Shown piece after piece: positions 1 through 8,931 of a stretch of DNA of 64,000 bases. The stretch's first letter is position 1. The number at the start of each line of letters is the position of its first letter. The stretch covers positions 248,001 through 312,000 of the forward strand of contig JAFDZA010000014.1 in NCBI GenBank assembly GCA_018267135.1, read 5' to 3'. Position numbers and translations under genes: made by a program. The notes beneath the pieces are model-generated. The model was not told the DNA's origin, searched no databases, and saw nothing but the letters and a program-made list of their open reading frames with translations. Source of the DNA: Bacteroidota bacterium (GTDB lineage Bacteria; Bacteroidota; Bacteroidia; Cytophagales; Cyclobacteriaceae).

Positions 1-1569
1 ACGCAAGGCATCTAAGTCGGCATCTAAACCGGAGCGGTGTAAATAATTGGTAACTACTTTTGAGCCGGGTGCTAATGATGTTTTCACCCACGATTTGGTG
101 CGCAATCCTCTCTCCACCGCATTTCGCGCCAGCAGCCCGGCACCAATCATCACGGCCGGGTTAGAGGTGTTAGTGCAACTGGTAATGGCCGCTATGACAA
201 TGCTGCCATCGCTAACCACAAATTCTTTATTTTTTTGTTTGATGCGCACGGAACTGATGGTATGATCGGCAATGACTTCCGAGCGGCTTTCGCCCGAGAG
301 GGGCACTTTGCCAAAAGTAAATTCTGTACCGGAGCCGCCCTCCATAAGCCATGCCGATTCTTTTCGTTGCGAATGGGGCTGGTAATCGCGGTTATGCTCT
401 TTCTTTAAAATTTCGCTAAACTTTTTCGATAAGTCTTTTACAAATATTTTATCCTGCGGGCGTTTAGGGCCTGAAACAGTCGGCTCTAAAGTGGCCAAAT
501 CCAGTTCTACAACAGAAGAATAATTGATATCTTCTTGGCCGGTGCGCCACAGCAAATTTTCTTTACAATATGTTTCTACTATTTTAATTTGTTCTTCGCT
601 GCGGTTGGTAGCGTGCATATATTCCAGTGTACGTTCGTCTATGGGGAAGTAGGTAACAGTGCAGCCAAATTCTGGCGACATGTTTCCGATGGTGGCGCGG
701 TCAGTAACGGTCAGGTTATTTAAACCATCGCCAAACACTTCCACAAATTTTCCTACCACACCTTTGTCGCGTAGCAACCGTGTGATGGAAAGCACCAAAT
801 CGGTAGCGGTACATTGCTCAGGAATTTTTCCGGTAAGTTTTAATCCAACTACTTCGGGACAGGTAAAGAAAATTGGTTGCCCCAGCATAGCTGCTTCGGC
901 TTCAATGCCACCCACGCCCCAGGCAATTACGCCAATGCCGTTCACCATGGGGGTATGCGAATCGGTTCCCACTAAAGTATCAGGAAACAACCAACCGTCT
1001 CGGGCAATAATTCCTTTTGAAAGATATTCCAGATTGACCTGATGGCAAATGCCCATGCCCGGAGGTACCACCGTAAAATTGCTCAATCCTTTTTGTGCCC
1101 ATTTCAGCAATTCATAACGCTCTTTATTTCTTTCAAACTCCAGTTCTACATTTTTATCGAACGAATAATCTGTGCCGTAGTAATCTACCTGCACGGAGTG
1201 GTCAATCACTAGATCAACAGGGATGGCCGGATTAATTTTTTGTCCGTCTTTGCCATGCCGCACAAATTCAGCACGGAGGGAAGCCATATCGACCACGGCC
1301 GGAACACCCGTAAAGTCTTGCATTAAAATCCGCGCGGGCTTAAAGGGAATATCTTTATCGACAGCTTGCGGAGTCCATTTCATTAGTGTTTCCACATGCT
1401 CATCGGTTATGCTGAAGCCGTCATAATTTCGCAACACATTTTCCAAAAGAATACGGATGCTGAACGGAAGGTGTGCTATGCTCTTTGAAAGACTTTTTAA
1501 TGAACTGAAGCGATAATTTTTTCCGTTTACCGAAAGTTCGTTTACTGATTTTGCTTTGGATTGGCTCAT
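1..1569 (-). CDS. acnA: aconitate hydratase (aconitase), 3' end beyond window
   Basis: Aconitase isomerises citrate to isocitrate in the TCA cycle using a cytosolic 4Fe-4S cluster. The reading frame runs leftward from an ATG at 1569-1567 and stays open to the window edge, giving about 523 of the roughly 900 residues usual for AcnA. It shows the substrate-binding DSH motif near residue 200 and the cluster-ligand motif SCTNTSNP, with the Cys at about residue 465. The other two cluster cysteines should lie beyond base 1. The family (AcnA/IRP type rather than AcnB) follows from the N-terminal layout and the SCTNTSNP context. It lies downstream of tnaA on the same strand but is separated from it by 228 bp that contain two dyad symmetries, so it probably has its own promoter. 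Confidence 0.95.
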   Translation of the reverse strand, partial: MSQSKAKSVNELSVNGKNYRFSSLKSLSKSIAHLPFSIRILLENVLRNYDGFSITDEHVETLMKWTPQAVDKDIPFKPARILMQDFTGVPAVVDMASLRAEFVRHGKDGQKINPAIPVDLVIDHSVQVDYYGTDYSFDKNVELEFERNKERYELLKWAQKGLSNFTVVPPGMGICHQVNLEYLSKGIIARDGWLFPDTLVGTDSHTPMVNGIGVIAWGVGGIEAEAAMLGQPIFFTCPEVVGLKLTGKIPEQCTATDLVLSITRLLRDKGVVGKFVEVFGDGLNNLTVTDRATIGNMSPEFGCTVTYFPIDERTLEYMHATNRSEEQIKIVETYCKENLLWRTGQEDINYSSVVELDLATLEPTVSGPKRPQDKIFVKDLSKKFSEILKKEHNRDYQPHSQRKESAWLMEGGSGTEFTFGKVPLSGESRSEVIADHTISSVRIKQKNKEFVVSDGSIVIAAITSCTNTSNPAVMIGAGLLARNAVERGLRTKSWVKTSLAPGSKVVTNYLHRSGLDADLDALR

Positions 1570-1589
1570 ACATGTAAGGTTAGCAGGCC

Positions 1590-1616
1590 CGGTAGAACCA
1601 AAATAATATTCTACCG
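1590..1616. promoter_or_regulatory. 8-bp dyad over the likely acnA promoter
   Basis: CGGTAGAA at 1590-1597 and TTCTACCG at 1609-1616 form a perfect 8-bp inverted repeat with an 11-base spacer. On the minus strand, the sequence TATTTTG (1605-1599), close to the Bacteroidota -7 element TAnnTTTG, lies within the spacer and about 30 bases before the acnA start. The placement fits an operator or an mRNA leader hairpin. No regulator can be named. Confidence 0.35.
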
Positions 1617-1703
1617 TGGGCGGTTAAAATTTGTTTAAAAAAAGCAGGTTCAGGCTGAAGGACAAGAAAGGAGCAAATTAAAATTTTGCTACTCATAATT
1701 CAA

Positions 1704-1723
1704 CTTGTTTTTTAAAAAACAAG
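1704..1723. repeat. perfect 20-bp AT-rich palindrome
   Basis: CTTGTTTTTT at 1704-1713 is followed directly by its exact reverse complement at 1714-1723. It lies 75-94 bases past the tnaA stop codon and upstream of acnA. It has no loop, so it could be a protein-binding site, a weak terminator for tnaA, or chance in AT-rich DNA. No run of T follows it on the minus strand, which argues against a classical intrinsic terminator. Confidence 0.35.
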
Positions 1724-1797
1724 AAACGCTTTTGATACATTACTTCCTCACAAAAAAGTGTGTCAACTTCCCATGAGTTTCTTTAATAACCCGTATT

Positions 1798-3177
1798 TCA
1801 GGTAATCGGTTCAAAATGGGCTGTAAAATGTCGCAAAAAATTATCTTCGTAAGTTATCCTGAATCCTTTTGTTTGAGTTTTATGAGACAGGATTTCATCA
1901 AACACTTCAATTACATAATCAATATGGCTTTGGGTATAAACTCTGCGTGGTATAGCTAATCTGACCAGTTCGCGGGCAGCCGGAATCAGTTTTTTGTTTT
2001 TATCATATTTGCCAAACATCACCGACCCTATTTCTACGGCCCGGATACCACCCCTTAAATAAAGTTCGTGCACCAGTGCTTGCCCCGGATATTGGTGCGC
2101 GGGGATATGCGGGTACAACTCTCCGGCATGGAGGTAAACAGCATGGCCACCGATCGGCCAGATTACCGGTATTCCTTTTTTTCGAAGTGCGTTTCCTAAA
2201 TAGGCCGTACTTTTTATTCGGTAGGTTAAGTAGTCGTCTTCAAAAACTTCTTTTAGTCCTTGGGCAATGGCTTCCATATCGCGGCCGGCCAGCCCACCGT
2301 AGGTGGTAAATCCTTCCGTAATAATTAACGCAGAAGTGCAGGCCGATGCCAGTTCTTTATTTTTCAGTGCCAGGAATCCGCCAATGTTTACCAACGCATC
2401 TTTTTTGGCACTCATAATACAGCCATCGGCCAGGGCGAAGAGTTCATGGGCTATGGCACGATAGCTTTTGTTTTTATTTCCTTCTTCAAAATGTTTGATG
2501 AAATATGCATTTTCGGCAATGCGACAGCAGTCTATAATTAAAAGTAGATTGTGTTTTTTACAGAGTGCACTTATCTGTATGGCGTTTTCCATACTTACCG
2601 GTTGCCCGCCTCCGCTGTTGTTGGTAACGGTAAGAATAACAGCCGCAATCGTTGGGGCACCGTGTTTTACTATTAACTCCGACAATGCGGACAGGTTCAT
2701 GTTTCCTTTAAAGGCAAAATCAGTTTCGTTGTCGTGCGATTCCAGGCAGGGAATGTCGAGGGCGGTAGCCCCGCTATACTCAATGTTAGCCCGGGTAGTA
2801 TCGAAATGCGTATTGCTGATAAAAATTTTTCCGGCACCGCCTAAGTGGCTGTATAAAATCTTTTCGGCTGCCCGGCCCTGATGGGTAGGTAATACAAATT
2901 CAAAACCGGTGAGGTCGTGAATTTCCTGGTACATCCGTTTCCAGCTCGAGGCGCCCGCGTACGACTCATCGCCTCGCATAATAGCGGCCCACTGAAGGTT
3001 ACTCATAGCCGAAGTGCCGCTGTCGGTTAGCAGATCAATCATCACTTTATCGGCATCTAATAAAAAGGGATTATAGTGCGCCTCTTTTATGTATTGTTCG
3101 CGCTGTTTTTCAGTGGAAATGGAAAGTGGTTCTACCGATTTTATTTTGAACGGTTCAATAATGGTTTTAAATGGCAT
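1798..3177 (-). CDS. tnaA: tryptophanase (tryptophan indole-lyase)
   Basis: This is a PLP-dependent beta-eliminating lyase of 459 residues, which splits tryptophan into indole, pyruvate and ammonia. The PLP lysine is the second K of SAKKD, about residue 259. Three positions known to separate tryptophanase from tyrosine phenol-lyase (TPL) all read as tryptophanase: FDTT (Asp, where TPL has Thr), AVEIGS (Ile, where TPL has Arg) and LRHFTA (His, where TPL has Phe). The start at 3177 is preferred over the ATG at 3246 because homology begins at MPFK and a TAnnTTTG element at 3208-3201 would start transcription between the two. It is divergent from the TPL paralogue at 3285. It may make indole as a signal or simply serve catabolism. 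Confidence 0.9.
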   Translation of the reverse strand: MPFKTIIEPFKIKSVEPLSISTEKQREQYIKEAHYNPFLLDADKVMIDLLTDSGTSAMSNLQWAAIMRGDESYAGASSWKRMYQEIHDLTGFEFVLPTHQGRAAEKILYSHLGGAGKIFISNTHFDTTRANIEYSGATALDIPCLESHDNETDFAFKGNMNLSALSELIVKHGAPTIAAVILTVTNNSGGGQPVSMENAIQISALCKKHNLLLIIDCCRIAENAYFIKHFEEGNKNKSYRAIAHELFALADGCIMSAKKDALVNIGGFLALKNKELASACTSALIITEGFTTYGGLAGRDMEAIAQGLKEVFEDDYLTYRIKSTAYLGNALRKKGIPVIWPIGGHAVYLHAGELYPHIPAHQYPGQALVHELYLRGGIRAVEIGSVMFGKYDKNKKLIPAARELVRLAIPRRVYTQSHIDYVIEVFDEILSHKTQTKGFRITYEDNFLRHFTAHFEPIT

Positions 3178-3200
3178 AACAGAAAAATTTAGCTCTAAAA

Positions 3201-3208
3201 CAAAAGTA
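3201..3208 (-). promoter_or_regulatory. candidate -7 promoter element for tnaA
   Basis: The minus strand reads TACTTTTG, an exact match to the Bacteroidota -7 consensus TAnnTTTG. It lies 23 bases before the preferred tnaA start at 3177, which would leave a leader of under 20 bases. No convincing -33 TTTG is visible at the usual spacing. Confidence 0.4.
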
Positions 3209-3248
3209 TTATTTGCTCGATAAACATGATGAAGATCATCATTCATAG

Positions 3249-4694
<1,446 letters not shown>

Positions 4695-4748
4695 TCAGGT
4701 TTAATTTTTTTCGTATTTGCCCCGGTTGAAACTTGGAAAAACAAAAGT

Positions 4749-4756
4749 TAGATTTG
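4749..4756 (+). promoter_or_regulatory. candidate -7 promoter for the S9 peptidase
   Basis: TAGATTTG matches TAnnTTTG exactly. A TTG at 4726-4728 lies 20 bases upstream, a spacing that suits the Bacteroidota -33 element. The peptidase ATG at 4816 would then have a leader of about 50 bases, which includes the hairpin at 4756-4777. Confidence 0.4.
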
Positions 4757-4777
4757 CTAACACAAGCGTTAGCTTGT
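4756..4777 (+). other. overlapping alternative hairpins between tpl and the S9 peptidase
   Basis: GCTAAC (4756-4761) can pair with GTTAGC (4768-4773), while ACAAGC (4762-4767) can pair with GCTTGT (4772-4777) around a GTTA tetraloop. The two 6-bp stems exclude one another. The second is followed by a T/C-rich stretch and could be a weak terminator for tpl. Otherwise the pair lies in the leader of the next gene. Confidence 0.3.
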
Positions 4778-4815
4778 TCTCTTTTCTTGTTTCGAATCCA
4801 CAAAAAGATCAACCG

Positions 4816-6858
4816 ATGAAAAAATTAGTATTCCTGTTCTTCTACATCATCAGCCAAACTGTGTTGGCGCAAGGTCTCGAACGTTTTTTCAGCCATCCGT
4901 TTGAGTCGGAAATGACGGCCTCGGCCGATGGAAAAAATGTAGCCTGGGTTATTAACGATCAGGGCAAGCGAAACGTTCTGCTGAAAACCGGAAATGAGTT
5001 GCCCCGTGTTATTACAAACTATGAGCAGGACGATGGGCAGGAAATTTCGCAGCTTGCCTTTTCGCCCAACGGCACCAAACTTATTTTTGTTCGTGGCGGA
5101 TCGGCCAATATCCGGGGCGAACATCCCAATCCGGCCAGCCTGGCCGATGGAGCGGAACAGGCTATTTATTTTAAAGATCTGTCTTCCAAAAATAGCCCTT
5201 CCAAAATTACATCCGGCAGCAGCCCTTTGTTTTCTCCTGATGGTTTGAAAATCTTGTTTGCCAAAGACGGCCAGATATACGAAACCAACCTCGACATTAA
5301 TGCCGTGCCCCAATTGCTCTTCCGTGCACGCGGCCACAACTACAACCCAAAATTCTCCCCTAACGGCCTCGAAATTCTTTTCACCAGCGACCGGGGCGAT
5401 CATGCATTTACCGGAATTTATAATACGGCTACTAAAAAAATAAGGTGGGTATCGCCCGATATTTCCAGCGACAATTTTCCGGTTTGGTCGCCCGATGGCA
5501 AAAGTATTGCCTTCATCCGCACGGCCGGAACCAAAATCAATGAAATCAAAAACTATATATCCGGAATGAAATTTTCGGTTTGGGTAGCCGATGTCGAATC
5601 GCTTCGCGCAAAGATGATTTGGTCATCTCCGGCAGACGATGGCGGCTTTGCCCAAGACCGCGAAAAGCCGTTATGCTGGACGACCACCAACCGTATTCTT
5701 TTTTATTCGGAGCACACCGGCTGGAATCATGTTTTCTCTATGAATCCCAATGGCACCGACATAAAAGACATAACGCCCGGAGATAATAGTGAAGTGGAAA
5801 ATATAGTGCTCGATGCCACCGGTCAAAATATTTACTTTGATGGAAATAAAGATGACACAGACCGGAGGCACATTTGGAAATCGAGCGTTACCACCGGCAA
5901 CCCGGTGCCCGTTACTTCTGGCGATGGCATTGAAATGTATCCCGCATTTGGAGGGACGCAGCTGTACTGCTTCCGAACGACTACTAACCAACCTATGGCG
6001 CTGGCCAAAGTAGATGAATTAAAAAAAGCGATTGTAGTATTGAATGTAACAGCAAAAGCTCCGCTGTATTCAGCCACCTCATTTATTAAACCGGAGCAGG
6101 TAATTTTTAAAGCGGCTGATGGAACCACTGTTCACGGCCAGCTTTTTATAGACCGTAAAATTTCGGGTAAGAGGCCCGGCATCGTGTACATGCACGGAGG
6201 CCCCGAGCGGCAGATGTTGCTCGGCTTTCATTACATGGATTACTACAGCGGAGATTATTCTTTCAATCAATTTTTAGCTGCCTCGGGATATGCCGTGGTG
6301 TCGGTCAATTACCGGGACGGCATTGGGTACGGAAAGAATTTCAGGTTGGCAAAAAACCAGGGGCCGCGCGGAGCCAGCGAGTATCAGGATGTGGTGGCCG
6401 CGGCTAAATTTTTGCAATTGCTGCCGGAAGTGGAGGCCGCCAAGATCGGATTATGGGGTGGCTCGTATGGAGGTTATCTTACAGCCATGGGCCTGGCACG
6501 TAACCCCGAAATTTTTAAAGCCGGGGTAGATCTTCATGGCGTGCACGATTGGTCGTTTGATGCACAAGATGCCACAAACAGTTGGGGGCTAACTAAAAAG
6601 GAAATGGAGGTGGCCTTCAGCTCATCGCCTGTAGCCGATCTTTCTAAGTGGGTAGCTCCGGTATTGTTTATACATGGCGATGACGACCGCAATGTGCAGT
6701 TTCAGCAAACTACTGATCTGGCTACTAAATTGCGCGAAAAAAATATACCGGTAGAAGTTATTGTTTTTCCGGATGAAGTACACGGATTTTTAAAACATGA
6801 AACCTGGTTACGCGTGTTTAATAGTGCAAAAGATTTTTTTGACCGGAAACTGAAATAA
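4816..6858 (+). CDS. secreted S9-family (prolyl oligopeptidase-type) peptidase
   Basis: This 680-residue serine peptidase has an N-terminal signal peptide (MKKLVFLFFY... ending near VLAQ), a WD40-like beta-propeller over roughly residues 25-420 (repeats such as FSPNG, FSPDG, WSPDG) and a C-terminal alpha/beta-hydrolase domain. The catalytic triad is readable: Ser550 in GGSYGG, Asp624 in HGDDDRNV and His656 in VHGF. Such DPP-IV/acylaminoacyl-peptidase relatives trim peptides in the periplasm or at the surface. The ATG at 4816 is preferred over an upstream in-frame codon at 4717 because it places the signal peptide at the true N-terminus. No T9SS or lipobox signal is visible. Confidence 0.9.
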   Translation: MKKLVFLFFYIISQTVLAQGLERFFSHPFESEMTASADGKNVAWVINDQGKRNVLLKTGNELPRVITNYEQDDGQEISQLAFSPNGTKLIFVRGGSANIRGEHPNPASLADGAEQAIYFKDLSSKNSPSKITSGSSPLFSPDGLKILFAKDGQIYETNLDINAVPQLLFRARGHNYNPKFSPNGLEILFTSDRGDHAFTGIYNTATKKIRWVSPDISSDNFPVWSPDGKSIAFIRTAGTKINEIKNYISGMKFSVWVADVESLRAKMIWSSPADDGGFAQDREKPLCWTTTNRILFYSEHTGWNHVFSMNPNGTDIKDITPGDNSEVENIVLDATGQNIYFDGNKDDTDRRHIWKSSVTTGNPVPVTSGDGIEMYPAFGGTQLYCFRTTTNQPMALAKVDELKKAIVVLNVTAKAPLYSATSFIKPEQVIFKAADGTTVHGQLFIDRKISGKRPGIVYMHGGPERQMLLGFHYMDYYSGDYSFNQFLAASGYAVVSVNYRDGIGYGKNFRLAKNQGPRGASEYQDVVAAAKFLQLLPEVEAAKIGLWGGSYGGYLTAMGLARNPEIFKAGVDLHGVHDWSFDAQDATNSWGLTKKEMEVAFSSSPVADLSKWVAPVLFIHGDDDRNVQFQQTTDLATKLREKNIPVEVIVFPDEVHGFLKHETWLRVFNSAKDFFDRKLK

Positions 6859-6876
6859 AATTTAGTTGACCGGATT

Positions 6877-7569
6877 GTGAAAAAATTGGTGGTATTAACC
6901 GGAGCCGGTATTTCGGCCGAAAGTGGGCTGGCCACCTTTCGCGATGCGGGCGGTTTGTGGGAAGGACACAAAGTGGAAGATGTGGCCACTCCCGAAGCCT
7001 GGCAGAAAAATCCGGAACGTGTCCTTACGTTTTACAATCAACGCAGAAAAGCCGCCCGGCAGGCAAAGCCCAACCGGGCACATGAGGTGCTGTCGGAGCT
7101 TCAACAGCATTTTGACGTAACCATCCTAACACAAAATGTAGATGATTTACACGAACGGGCCGGCTCGAAGAAGATCATTCATCTTCACGGTAGTTTGTTT
7201 GAATCGAGAAGCACAATAGATCCTTTGCTCATTTATAAAATAAAAGGAGAGGAGCTAAACATGGGCAACTGCTGTGAGCGTGGCTCACAACTTCGTCCCC
7301 ATATTGTTTGGTTTGGCGAAATGGTACCGATGATGGAGGTGGCTGCCCGCAGGGCTTCACTGGCCGATATTTTTTTGGTAGTGGGCACGTCTTTAATGGT
7401 TTACCCCGCTGCAGGCCTTATTGATTATGTGCCGGACAAGGCCGTTAAATACATCGTTGATCCGAAGAAACCGGAAATTTTACACATTCCAAACCTACGC
7501 TTTGTTACCGAAAAGGCGAGCCTCGGTTTAGAGATTGTAAAACGGCATTTGCTGAATGAGAATGGGTGA
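6877..7569 (+). CDS. cobB: Sir2-family NAD-dependent protein deacylase
   Basis: This 230-residue sirtuin starts at a GTG. It has the NAD motif GAGISAESG (residues 10-17), the QNVDDLHERAG segment and the catalytic His104 in HLHG. Y53 and R56 (FYNQRR) form the YxxR pair that in class III sirtuins favours succinyl or malonyl lysine. The Zn region is unusual. The first Cys pair is absent, and only C132-C133 precede SQLRPHIVWFGE. I recall related Bacteroidota sirtuins being short of Cys here too. It follows the peptidase gene by 18 bp and could share its transcript. Its targets cannot be told from sequence. Confidence 0.9.
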   Translation: MKKLVVLTGAGISAESGLATFRDAGGLWEGHKVEDVATPEAWQKNPERVLTFYNQRRKAARQAKPNRAHEVLSELQQHFDVTILTQNVDDLHERAGSKKIIHLHGSLFESRSTIDPLLIYKIKGEELNMGNCCERGSQLRPHIVWFGEMVPMMEVAARRASLADIFLVVGTSLMVYPAAGLIDYVPDKAVKYIVDPKKPEILHIPNLRFVTEKASLGLEIVKRHLLNENG

Positions 7570-7598
7570 CAATAAATTTTTTAAATTTTGAAAGACAG

Positions 7599-8156
7599 CT
7601 AATCGACATCTAATTGTTCCAAAATTTCTGAAAGCGGATATTCTTTTAGCCCCGGTTTCGATTCATGATTTCCTTCCAGACTGAAGCCGGTTACCGGCAG
7701 TTGCAACAGCGCAGTGAGCCAAGTATTATTTTCTATCTTGATGAAGATATTAAATTCGGTGGCTACGTTCTTGATGAATTGCACCGTACCCTCATCCAGT
7801 GATGAAACAGCCAGTTCAACGATTACATTCGTATTTTTTAATTGCCGGATGGCGTCTCTTTGTTCAGGCCAGCCTGGTGCATCAATCCGGATAAACATTT
7901 CGGAGGGAGGTACCAACAAAATATCAGAGGCAGCTATTTCAATGAAATCAAAAGGATATTCGTTTAGCAACGAAAGATGTTCCGCATCTATTTCAATCCC
8001 AAATTGAGGGCCGGTTACCCACGAGGCAATTTCGCGATAGACTTCAAGCGATACGAGGGGCACCGGAAACGATAAATAATCTACCCCCATGCCGGCACAA
8101 TAACGGGCTTCGCTTAAGTTGGTAACGTTACTTACTTTTACTTTTGTTTTTAACAT
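7599..8156 (-). CDS. TrpF-like (phosphoribosylanthranilate isomerase-like) barrel protein, degenerate
   Basis: The protein has 185 residues. The N-terminus (KVKVSNVTNLSEARYCAGMG) has the shape of the TrpF opening (KICGxTxxxDA), and the C-terminal LEGNHESKPGLKEY resembles the TrpF phosphate-binding end. However, the catalytic Cys of TrpF is replaced by Ser and the following Gly by Asn, and the chain is shorter than the usual 200 or so residues. No other trp gene is nearby, so true isomerase activity in tryptophan synthesis is doubtful. It is probably a conserved Bacteroidota paralogue of unknown role. It is convergent with the sirtuin gene, 29 bp away. Confidence 0.6.
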   Translation of the reverse strand: MLKTKVKVSNVTNLSEARYCAGMGVDYLSFPVPLVSLEVYREIASWVTGPQFGIEIDAEHLSLLNEYPFDFIEIAASDILLVPPSEMFIRIDAPGWPEQRDAIRQLKNTNVIVELAVSSLDEGTVQFIKNVATEFNIFIKIENNTWLTALLQLPVTGFSLEGNHESKPGLKEYPLSEILEQLDVD

Positions 8157-8181
8157 GCCTCAAATATTGAAAAGAAAAAAA

Positions 8182-8189
8182 TAACTTTG
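8182..8189 (+). promoter_or_regulatory. candidate -7 promoter element
   Basis: TAACTTTG matches TAnnTTTG and lies 38 bases before the ATG at 8227. A GGAGG sequence at 8216-8220 follows, six bases before that ATG. It is the clearest Shine-Dalgarno-like site in the window and supports the chosen start. Confidence 0.4.
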
Positions 8190-8226
8190 ATGTTGGCTAA
8201 ATTATTTTTTTGATCGGAGGATTGTT

Positions 8227-8931
8227 ATGAGGTTAAAAAAATTCCTGTTTTTTTTGGGATTGGTTGTTTTAACCGGGCGATGCTCTCATTCGGATACGCT
8301 CTTGCCAAATCCGCAAAGTTACTACCCGTTACAAGTGGGCGATTACCGTATCTATCAGGTAACAAGCACCTCCTACAGTCAGTTGGCCTGTATAGCCCAA
8401 GCCAACGACACCACCCGCATTTATTTTTTGAAAACACTGGTAACCGATTCGGCAAAAAATGCCGAAGGAGGTTATACGTATCTGATACAACGGTTTACTA
8501 CCCCCGACACCACACAGGCCTGGATAAACTTAGATGTCTGGTCAGCCCGGGTAACAGCTAATCAGGTAGTAATAAACGAAGGGAATATTTCGTATGTAAA
8601 AATTATTTTTCCGCTAAAAGACAGCACCACCTGGAATGGAAACCTGTATAATAATCTGGGAGCTGCAAACTACAAACTGATCAGCCACAATGTGCCATTT
8701 ATATTGAACAGTGAAAAAAAATTTCTAACCAGTTTAACCGTGAGCCAAAGCAATGTGCAGAATCTGGTGAATAAAGATGTGGAAACAGAAGTATATGCGC
8801 CTCCCGCAGGGTTGATCTATAAAGAATTGTCTGTTTTCAACTATCTAACGGACGGAAATTGTTTTGGTGCTAAAGTAATTAAGAGCGGTTTCTATTACCG
8901 GCAAACTTTGTTGCGTTATGGGCATCAGTAG
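8227..8931 (+). CDS. exported protein of unknown function, possible lipoprotein
   Basis: The protein has 234 residues and I do not recognise the family. It begins with a lysine-rich end and a hydrophobic stretch (FLFFLGLVVLTG) followed by Cys21, so it is exported. The residues before Cys (LTGR) put Arg at -1, which is outside the normal lipobox, so lipidation is uncertain. The mature part is rich in Tyr, Thr and Asn and starts with YYPLQVGDYRIYQV, a pattern common in Bacteroidota surface proteins of the beta-sandwich kind. Its 3' end overlaps the subtilase gene by 14 bp, which suggests co-translation. Confidence 0.75.
   Translation: MRLKKFLFFLGLVVLTGRCSHSDTLLPNPQSYYPLQVGDYRIYQVTSTSYSQLACIAQANDTTRIYFLKTLVTDSAKNAEGGYTYLIQRFTTPDTTQAWINLDVWSARVTANQVVINEGNISYVKIIFPLKDSTTWNGNLYNNLGAANYKLISHNVPFILNSEKKFLTSLTVSQSNVQNLVNKDVETEVYAPPAGLIYKELSVFNYLTDGNCFGAKVIKSGFYYRQTLLRYGHQ

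Noticed and set aside
47..1426. Several short open frames on the plus strand opposite the aconitase gene
   Set aside because: The minus strand encodes a clear aconitase across this whole stretch. The plus-strand frames have no start context or family features.
7570..7598. Intrinsic terminator between the convergent sirtuin and TrpF-like genes
   Set aside because: Only an A/T-only six-base dyad (AAATTT) is present, which is too weak to call.
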